Below, one piece after another: positions 52,128 to 57,983 of a DNA stretch of 57,983 nt (position 1 is the stretch's first letter; each line of letters starts with the position of its first letter). Made by a program: the position numbers and the translations under genes. The stretch comes from Hinthialibacter sp964556895 (GTDB lineage: Bacteria > Hinthialibacterota > Hinthialibacteria > Hinthialibacterales > Hinthialibacteraceae): assembly GCA_964556895.1 (NCBI GenBank), contig CAZKYC010000019.1:1-57983 (forward strand), written 5' to 3'. The notes under the pieces were generated by a model. That model saw only the letters and a list, made by a program, of their open reading frames with translations, was not told the origin of the DNA and did no database searches.

Positions 52128-54170
52128 TTACTCATCAGGGTGAGTTTCTCTCGATTTGACATTGATCTTCTCGTCTTTTTCATCATAGGTCACAACACAC
52201 TTGTGGCGCGGCGTCTGAAATTTTAACTTCGCTTCGTGCATGCGAAGAAATACATCCGGGTAAATTACGCCCGCGAAGATAGACGGGTTTTTCGTACAAT
52301 GCAACTTTTTAGCCATGGTTTGATATTGTTCACGTTGCGTCTTGATTTTTTGTTCTAACAAATCGCGCTTTTCTTTGGCCTTGTCTAACACCGCATCATC
52401 TAATTCTTGGTAGGATTTAATCGCTTCGTTGAGTTGTTTTAATAGATCAGCATTATTTTTGATCTTTTGAGAATGGGTGGTCATCATCTCCATCACGATA
52501 AAATCGACGCCGACTTCAACCTCGGTGCGCGTGCCATATTGAGCGCCAATCACGCGTGAAACAATTGCATGGCCCGCGACGCAAGAGCCGCCGACGATTG
52601 CGCCCTTCGCTGAGCGCAATTCAATGTTTCGCACCGCCATGACCTGGCTATTTAAAATTTGGGTTCCAACAGCGACATCGCGCCCTGCCCGAATATCAGC
52701 ATTCTGTAAAAAGCCCGCAATAATGTCGCGCTGAGCGGTCAAGATTCCTTGCTCTTTACCAAACACGCCTTTTTTGACTTCGATATCTTTACCTGCGGTG
52801 ATCTCAGCCGCTTCTACGGCGCCGACCACGGTTACAGTCCCGGTGGCTTTCACTTTAAATTCATCCAAGACGCTGCCGTAAATGACGACATCGCCGCGAA
52901 AGTCGATGTTGCCGACCGAAAAATCAACGTCTCCGTCAATGTCTAAAATCTCTGATACGCAGAGCACGTCATTTTCAAAGCGATAGCGCCCGGCAATAGA
53001 TGAATACCAATCCCTGCCGTCGTTTTCAGTCCGAATGCCCTCCCCTGGCTCAATATTCGCAGGTTTACCGGGTTTGCCTTCTAAGATGGTTCCGTGAATA
53101 TCAAAGCCATTCATTCCCTGGGTCGGAAACTCGACTGACACCAAATGTTCATCCGCCGGAACTTGTGAGAAGTTTTGAAGGTTATAAAAGTCGATGCCGC
53201 CGTCTTCGCCGATGGAATAAAATTTCTTACCGAGAGTTGGTTTACACAGCCATTCAACCGAGCCGTTCTTGCCATGTTTTGCGGGCTTGCCGCGGGCGAT
53301 CTGCCATTGGGATACGGGCGTTAGCTGTTCATTGGCTTGTTTGATGGCTTCGCGAATACGAATACGGTCGATGCCCCTGACCACATTCAATTCAATAAGT
53401 TTTCGTTCAATATCTTGAAAGTAGGCGCCCCGCCCGAGTCCTTGAGGGGGGCCAATTGATAACAGCGCCCTCATGCCGTCGTCATCGACTGAAATTGTAA
53501 TTTCAGCATCTTTGTTATTGGGCCGAACAAATAAGACGCCTTCGCTGACCTTTAATGTTCCCTCAATCGACGAGTAATACTCCAACCCGCTTTTGATGTG
53601 AATATTGGCGCCAACCTTGGGTGGTTCGTGGTCGATGACCTGGGCTTCGAGAGTGTGGCCGTGAATGTCGATTCCATGTTGACCAGTCCCGGTATTTTCT
53701 AAATTTAATAGGAGTTCATTTTTTCGAACGACAATTTCGACGGTATCATCAATAGGCGCTTCGCCGCCGATCCAAAATGAGCGGCGAAAATTTTCGATGG
53801 GGATAGGGTCGCTGCCCACCGCGATGACAACTTCTAATTCGGCTTCCGGTTGAGTGCTGAGGAGCTGAAACGCTTTGAGGGCGTTGCGCTCAATGACCCC
53901 ATGGGTGATTCCCTTTTCTTTGAGTTGGTTGATACAGGCGCGGGCGTCATAGTGTTTGGGGGGGCTGCCGAAGGTCGGGTGAAATCGAAGCCAGGCTTTG
54001 GTGTGGGCCTTATTCATCACCAATGAAACGCCCGACTGGATCATTGTCGCTTCTAACGATTCAGGCTCATCTGTCTTGGACGCGTCGGCTTCAACAATCG
54101 TCTCTTTTTTTTTGTTGTCGTCATGAAGCGACTCATCAATTTGACCGAGAAGTTTTTCTAAACGTTCCAT
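52128..54170 (-). CDS. FapA/DUF342 family protein
   Basis: A 680-residue cytoplasmic protein of the FapA family, whose members bind membranes or polar structures and are often near flagellar or pilus genes. Two copies of the FapA N-terminal beta domain are visible ('GIDIHGHTLEAQVIDHEPPK…YYSSIEGTLKV' near residue 170 and 'GFDIHGTILEGKPGKPAN…WYSSIAGRYRF' near 365; short pieces quoted), then the right-handed beta-helix-like 'ITAGKDIEVKKGVFG', 'ILTAQRDIIAGF', 'IRAGRDVAVG' and a C-terminal coiled coil from about residue 575. No partner gene is adjacent. Confidence 0.88.
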   Translation of the reverse strand: MERLEKLLGQIDESLHDDNKKKETIVEADASKTDEPESLEATMIQSGVSLVMNKAHTKAWLRFHPTFGSPPKHYDARACINQLKEKGITHGVIERNALKAFQLLSTQPEAELEVVIAVGSDPIPIENFRRSFWIGGEAPIDDTVEIVVRKNELLLNLENTGTGQHGIDIHGHTLEAQVIDHEPPKVGANIHIKSGLEYYSSIEGTLKVSEGVLFVRPNNKDAEITISVDDDGMRALLSIGPPQGLGRGAYFQDIERKLIELNVVRGIDRIRIREAIKQANEQLTPVSQWQIARGKPAKHGKNGSVEWLCKPTLGKKFYSIGEDGGIDFYNLQNFSQVPADEHLVSVEFPTQGMNGFDIHGTILEGKPGKPANIEPGEGIRTENDGRDWYSSIAGRYRFENDVLCVSEILDIDGDVDFSVGNIDFRGDVVIYGSVLDEFKVKATGTVTVVGAVEAAEITAGKDIEVKKGVFGKEQGILTAQRDIIAGFLQNADIRAGRDVAVGTQILNSQVMAVRNIELRSAKGAIVGGSCVAGHAIVSRVIGAQYGTRTEVEVGVDFIVMEMMTTHSQKIKNNADLLKQLNEAIKSYQELDDAVLDKAKEKRDLLEQKIKTQREQYQTMAKKLHCTKNPSIFAGVIYPDVFLRMHEAKLKFQTPRHKCVVTYDEKDEKINVKSRETHPDE

Positions 54171-54404
54171 GTTTAATTATCCCATGTAGCTGAAAATTAT
54201 ATCATAGATAATCTCAATCGGTTTATTTTATTCACCTATATGTTTTCTTATTCACAAACCAGTGATCTTTCACGGAAGCGGCTACAAGAAGAGATGTCGC
54301 AGCAAAAATATTCAGATAATTTGCTAGTTAGCATTTGACCTTTTGGTTACTATACTGTAAGAATGAAGCAATTGGGGAAAGATAACCATCAAAGGAGCGA
54401 CACA

Positions 54405-54683
54405 ATGAAAGCAATTCACTGGGTATTCTTGGGGACAATCGGCGCAGTTATCTTTGCGATGGGGTGCGCGACCACAGGGTCAACCGGTTCAACGACGGCG
54501 ACAGGCTCCCATCCACAATTCGAAGGGCTATGTTCGAAATGCCATACGCTTGACCGGGTTCATGTTGCCCACAATGCTTTGTCCAAAGAACAGATGAAAA
54601 ACATTGTTCAGCGGATGTCACAAAAACCCGGCTCAAATATTGACCCAAACAGCATAGAAGACATTGTCAACCAAATTTATTAG
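54405..54683 (+). CDS. Small monoheme c-type cytochrome lipoprotein
   Basis: A 92-residue exported lipoprotein. The lipobox is FAMG|C21, followed by a Gly/Ser/Thr linker and one haem-binding motif CSKCH (Cys43, Cys46, His47). Two Met residues in 'QMKNIVQRMSQ' could give the distal ligand. It would carry electrons at the outer or inner membrane surface. The frame opens at 54363, but ATG 54405 has AGGAG at seven bases. It has its own strong terminator, so it is a single gene. Confidence 0.85.
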   Translation: MKAIHWVFLGTIGAVIFAMGCATTGSTGSTTATGSHPQFEGLCSKCHTLDRVHVAHNALSKEQMKNIVQRMSQKPGSNIDPNSIEDIVNQIY

Positions 54684-54721
54684 TCAACACGGTTTCCATT
54701 CGGCCCTAACAGACAAACCAT

Positions 54722-54752
54722 CCGGGAACAAAATTCTGTTCCCGGTTTTTTT
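54722..54752 (+). terminator. Rho-independent terminator of the cytochrome gene
   Basis: CCGGGAACA pairs with TGTTCCCGG around a six-base loop and is followed by seven T residues. Confidence 0.92.
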
Positions 54753-54834
54753 ATGGCTTGCCTCTTACTCATTTTCGGTTGCTATCGTATGCTAGTGCAT
54801 AAATAAACGTTTTGTTTACAAAGGGGGAGCCACC

Positions 54835-55710
54835 ATGAAAGACTCTTTAAAACGCCGTCACTTTCTCGCTGCAGGCGCTTCAGCCGCGGTAGCGATGGGC
54901 GCTGGAGTTCAGCAACGGGCTGAAGCATCACAACACGCGGGCCAGGCGCCAAAAATTGGCCTCATTCTTTATACCTTGCGCGACTTTTTAAAAACCCGCG
55001 ACGACATCGCGCGCACCTTCGAAAAGATTAAGACAATAGGCTATAACAACGTCGAAATCACCAGTTGCGGCGCAGTGTCAAACTCAGAATTAGCGAAACT
55101 GTTGAAAGAAAACGAACTGAATGCGGTCTCAACCCACTCCTCGTTTGACCGCATGCGCAACGACATGAACAAAATTGTGGATGAGCACAACGAAATCGGC
55201 TGCACCCATATGTGCGTCGGGTCTATGCCAGGCGACATGCGCGATAACAAGAAGGGCTATATTGACTTCGCCAAGCAAGCCAGCGAAGTCGGCCAGCGTC
55301 TCGCCGAACATGGGATGACCTTTGGCTATCACAACCACGCCTTTGAGTTTCATCACTTTGACGGCAAATCCGGCCAGGAAATTCTTCGTGCTGAAAGCGA
55401 CCCCAAGGCGTTCAACTTCGAAATCGACACTTACTGGATCCAGGCGGGCGGCGCCGACCCCGCGCAATGGATCGAAAAAGCGTCAGGCCGCGTCCCCACC
55501 GTCCATATGAAAGATATGTTGATGATCGACGGCAACCAGGTCTTCGCTGAAGTCGGCGCTGGCAATCTCAACTGGCCCGCTGTTCTTGCGGCGTGCAAGA
55601 CAGCCAAACCCAAGTATCTCATCGTTGAACAAGACCGCTGTTATCGCGACCACTTTGAAAGCATCGCGCTCAGCATCAAAAACATGAAATCGTGGGGACT
55701 CAACGCGTAA
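54835..55710 (+). CDS. TAT-exported sugar phosphate isomerase/epimerase-like protein
   Basis: A 291-residue TIM-barrel protein of the xylose isomerase-like family with a TAT signal (SLKRRHFLAAGASAAVAMG). Conserved pieces are 'GLILYTLRDF', 'GYNNVEITSCG', 'TFGYHNHAFEF' (metal His), 'FEIDTYWIQAGGADP', 'VHMKDM' and 'LIVEQDRC', placing Glu, Asp, His and Glu at the metal site. It likely isomerises or epimerises a free sugar, possibly together with exported Gfo/Idh/MocA enzymes. GGGGGAG precedes the ATG. A terminator follows. Confidence 0.9.
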   Translation: MKDSLKRRHFLAAGASAAVAMGAGVQQRAEASQHAGQAPKIGLILYTLRDFLKTRDDIARTFEKIKTIGYNNVEITSCGAVSNSELAKLLKENELNAVSTHSSFDRMRNDMNKIVDEHNEIGCTHMCVGSMPGDMRDNKKGYIDFAKQASEVGQRLAEHGMTFGYHNHAFEFHHFDGKSGQEILRAESDPKAFNFEIDTYWIQAGGADPAQWIEKASGRVPTVHMKDMLMIDGNQVFAEVGAGNLNWPAVLAACKTAKPKYLIVEQDRCYRDHFESIALSIKNMKSWGLNA

Positions 55711-55731
55711 GAATTGTTCAGCATGAATTCA

Positions 55732-55764
55732 AAACAGCCGGGCGGTTTCGCCCGGCTGTTTGAT
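55732..55764. terminator. Bidirectional terminator
   Basis: CAGCCGGGCG and CGCCCGGCTG pair around GTTT and are bordered by AAAA and TTT, so it can act for the plus-strand isomerase gene and the minus-strand small membrane gene. Confidence 0.85.
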
Positions 55765-55765
55765 T

Positions 55766-55918
55766 TCACTCAAGTGATGAAAGCACTATTATGACAATTG
55801 AAACAATATACGTTAATCCACGCATCGCGACCATTTCATCGTCCTCCCGCAGATCCATGATGGCGCCTGCTAGAAACAATGAGAGTCGAACTGAGATGGC
55901 AAGATAAACATGCTCCAT
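55766..55918 (-). CDS. Small membrane protein (50 aa)
   Basis: A 50-residue frame with two hydrophobic stretches: 'VYLAISVRLSLFLAGAIM' and, after a charged hinge DLREDDEMVAMRG, 'LTYIVSIVIIVLSSLE'. It begins 12 bases after the serine hydrolase stop on the same strand and ends just before a terminator, so it would be the last gene of that transcript. No good ribosome site is seen and no family is recognised; coupling to the gene upstream could replace the ribosome site. Confidence 0.45.
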   Translation of the reverse strand: MEHVYLAISVRLSLFLAGAIMDLREDDEMVAMRGLTYIVSIVIIVLSSLE

Positions 55919-55929
55919 TTTTGCCAAAA

Positions 55930-57213
55930 CTAAGGCTCAAGAACGTTCACTTTTTCCCCAACGATCGCTTTGGATACGTTGATGTAGAACGCGCGGAACA
56001 GGGTGAACTTTTGTGATTCCTCGCGCGTCGGATGGACCGCATTGGTCAATAATATCGCCGCCATGTTATGTTCGGGGTCGATCCATATCATGGTCCCTGT
56101 GAAGCCTTGATGGCCATACGCGGTCTTTGAAGGCAGCCCGCCGCCGCCGTGCAGCGTCAGGGCGTCGTCCATGCCCCACCAGCCAAGTAATTGCTCACGG
56201 CTGCGTAGAAAACTGCTTCCCTTTTCACGAGGGCCTTTATCAATTTGGCGCTCAAGCATCAATTCAATGGTTTCTTCTTTGAAGATACGCACGCCATTAA
56301 ATTCACCCTTATTGATCAGCATCTGGGCGAAGACCGCCAAATCGTTGACGGTAGAATATAAGCCAGCGTGACCAGACACGCCGCCCATGACGCGGGTATT
56401 TTCGTCATGAACGATTCCCTTCAGTTCTTTGTTGCGCATTGGGTCGTACTCTGTGGGGGCGGTGCGAAGACGGCGCTGCAGGTCAGGCAGATACATGGTG
56501 TCTTGCATGCCAAGCGGTTCGAAGATGTTGGTTCGGGTAAATTCGTCTAGGCGTTCGCCAGAAACCACTTCGACCAAACGGCCCAGCATGATGAAGCCCA
56601 AGTCGCTATAGGTTCGCTTGTCGCCCGGCTTATAAGCGAGCGAGACCGCTTCGTCGATCTGGCGATAGACATCCTGACGGTCGATGAACATCGTGTAAAA
56701 CGGAAACCACGCTGGCAAACCTGACGTGTGTGTGATCAATTGGCGAACGGTAACTTCATTTTTCGCGCGCCTCCCAAATGAAGGGATATACCTCGCCACC
56801 GAGGCGTCTAAAACCAGCTCGCCGCGTTCGACCAACAACATGATCGCTGATGTACAGGCGACCGCCTTGGTCACTGACGCCATGTCAAAGATGGTCATCT
56901 CCATCATAGGCTGGCGGGCGGGCGTGTAAACGATATCGCCGTCAGAGCCGCGCCGCATGATCTGGGTTTGCATGTTGCCGACCGCGCGGCGGGCGATGAT
57001 CTTGCCGTCTTTAATGACCATGCCGACCGCGCCCGGCCCGCTCTTGTTTTCAATGGCCCCAGACAATTCAGAAAAAGCCGTGTTGAGGTGTTCATAATCA
57101 AGCCCGACATCCCACGGGTTGGCCCATGGCAAGGGGTCGGGCACTTGGGAATTGGCGACGAGTGAACTGCATACTATCAGAACAACTATACCAAGCAGGC
57201 GAACCTTCATCAT
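55930..57213 (-). CDS. Exported serine hydrolase, beta-lactamase/class C family
   Basis: A 427-residue exported hydrolase of the beta-lactamase (AmpC/EstB-like) family. Signal peptide (MMKVRLLGIVVLIVCSSLVA); SxxK motif 'SVTK' at 113-116; the Tyr motif 'TYSDLG' at about 202; HxG in 'YGHQGFTG'. Such proteins are usually esterases, D-peptidases or transesterases rather than true lactamases. AGGAG lies five bases before the first of two ATG codons; the frame open to 57291 is unlikely. Divergent from the broken gene at 57299. Confidence 0.9.
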   Translation of the reverse strand: MMKVRLLGIVVLIVCSSLVANSQVPDPLPWANPWDVGLDYEHLNTAFSELSGAIENKSGPGAVGMVIKDGKIIARRAVGNMQTQIMRRGSDGDIVYTPARQPMMEMTIFDMASVTKAVACTSAIMLLVERGELVLDASVARYIPSFGRRAKNEVTVRQLITHTSGLPAWFPFYTMFIDRQDVYRQIDEAVSLAYKPGDKRTYSDLGFIMLGRLVEVVSGERLDEFTRTNIFEPLGMQDTMYLPDLQRRLRTAPTEYDPMRNKELKGIVHDENTRVMGGVSGHAGLYSTVNDLAVFAQMLINKGEFNGVRIFKEETIELMLERQIDKGPREKGSSFLRSREQLLGWWGMDDALTLHGGGGLPSKTAYGHQGFTGTMIWIDPEHNMAAILLTNAVHPTREESQKFTLFRAFYINVSKAIVGEKVNVLEP

Positions 57214-57298
57214 TTCATCTCCTTCGGTCACGGCGGCGGCAATGATAGAGTGACACCGGTATTTCTGACTATTGTAGGGAAACTCAACCAACCCATCA

Positions 57299-57983
57299 AT
57301 GAAACTACGTTACTCTGACGCCGCGGCTATTGTACTCATCCTTACGATTGCTTGCGCCTTGTTCTTGCCCTATCTGTTTGAAAAGCCCGGTTTCAGCGGG
57401 GACAGCATCAAGTTTCAAGCCATCGGCCCGGTGTTAGGCGCTCCACACCCGACCGGATACCCGATCTACATGGGCCTATTGTAGTTGGCGTCAAATGTTC
57501 CGGCATCAACCTACGCCTTTAAGGCGAACGCAGTCAGTTTGTTTTTCTCTCTTGCGTCACTTTTACTTTTATATTTGTTTCTAGCGCCTTGGCAATTCAC
57601 CCTGGACGGCGTTTGCGTTAATCGTGTTTTTCAGTTCAACGCCGAATGTGTGGACGTATTCGTGCGTCGCCGAAGTCTATTCGCTCCATTGGTTTCTGTT
57701 GATTGTGTTTATTTGGGCAATGAAAGAATGGCTTGAATCACCGTCAACATGGCGGTTTCGGTTGGTTGTTTTTATACTCACCGCCTCGTTCTTACATCAC
57801 TTGTTAACAATCACGTTGCTTCCCGGGTTGTTGGCTGTCGCGTTTTTTCAGCGCAAGAAGTTGCCTTCACTACAAAATACGATAATTACTCTACTCATCG
57901 CCGCATCTATTCTTATCATCATACACGCGCTCTTTTTCTTACGCCTACAAATGAACCCGCCCTATATGGATGGCGGAGCGATG
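57299..57983 (+). pseudogene. Broken DUF2723-like membrane protein gene, cut by window end
   Basis: The first 61 codons give a helix and then 'GDSIKFQAIGP', 'GAPHPTGYPIYMGLL', typical of DUF2723 (TMEM260-like, glycosyltransferase-C-fold) proteins. A TAG at 57482-57484 stands where a Trp codon would fit, after which the same frame goes on with 'LASNVPASTYAFKANAVSLF'. Near 57590 a frameshift moves homology into another frame ('SPWTAFALIVFFSS', 'VAEVYSLHWFLLIVF'), which stays open to the window end. Two lesions make it a pseudogene, unless they are assembly errors. Confidence 0.75.

Noticed and set aside
57299..57736. Recoding of TAG as an amino acid
   Set aside because: TAG ends several intact genes in the window, and a second lesion (frameshift) follows, so decay or error is simpler.

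Overview
The window looks like a chromosome segment of a Gram-negative, polysaccharide-degrading bacterium from the PVC/FCB-adjacent candidate phyla (Hydrogenedentota or Sumerlaeota-like; this is inference from gene style, no rRNA is present). The reasons are: many secreted sulfatases, TAT-exported Gfo/Idh/MocA proteins, solitary GspG-like prepilins beginning FTLIELLIVVAIIGILAAIAVPNF, lipoproteins, a secretin, and coding sequence of roughly 50% GC.

Layout. 1-800: end of a mobile repeat, then an ORF-less class C group II intron lying directly behind the terminator of a Na+/solute symporter gene. 802-7200: symporter (-), then Gfo/Idh/MocA, dihydroorotase-like amidohydrolase, SufE, a zinc-ribbon protein, dCTP deaminase and a small basic protein (+). 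7212-10033: PL11-type rhamnogalacturonan lyase (-) and a bile-acid:Na+ symporter family transporter (+). 10158-17298: three solitary prepilin genes interleaved with secreted proteins (four-module DNRLRE protein with a G10 tract, NDSG/DWED propeller, DUF3179 protein). 17478-19120: TAT Gfo/Idh/MocA and a Cys-rich small protein.

19125-31477 (-): a compact Tad/Flp pilus operon read from the Flp pilin down through TadV, TadE, CpaB, CpaC secretin, CpaE/TadZ, TadA, TadB, TadC, an OmpA-type lipoprotein, a MoxR-like AAA ATPase, TadG and finally a caspase-fold (clan CD) peptidase-like protein. 32189-34042 (-): exported repeat protein with an emfourin-like C-terminus. 34602-36777 (+): overlapping operon ECF sigma factor - FecR-type protein - prepilin. 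36802-40332 (-): sulfatase, orphan second Flp pilin, TAT Gfo/Idh/MocA. 40620-43291 (-): two-subunit 2-oxoacid:ferredoxin oxidoreductase. 43654-49973: two sulfatases, a decayed PQQ-propeller gene, ADP-ribosylglycohydrolase family protein and pectate lyase. 50356-57983: two-domain PPK2, FapA/DUF342 protein, monoheme lipoprotein, TAT sugar isomerase-like protein, small membrane protein, serine hydrolase, and a broken DUF2723-like membrane gene running off the end.

The most notable unexplained structure is a family of ~258-bp non-coding transposable elements (three complete copies with imperfect terminal inverted repeats; two have perfect 8-bp target duplications, one an imperfect one; a fourth copy is cut by the window start). 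Each carries a 76-bp palindromic core that also occurs alone at two further places. Other points of interest are the coupling of each solitary prepilin to a different partner gene, the caspase-like gene ending the Tad operon, and hairpins that bury the ribosome site and start codon of a sulfatase gene and the start codon of the DUF3179 gene.
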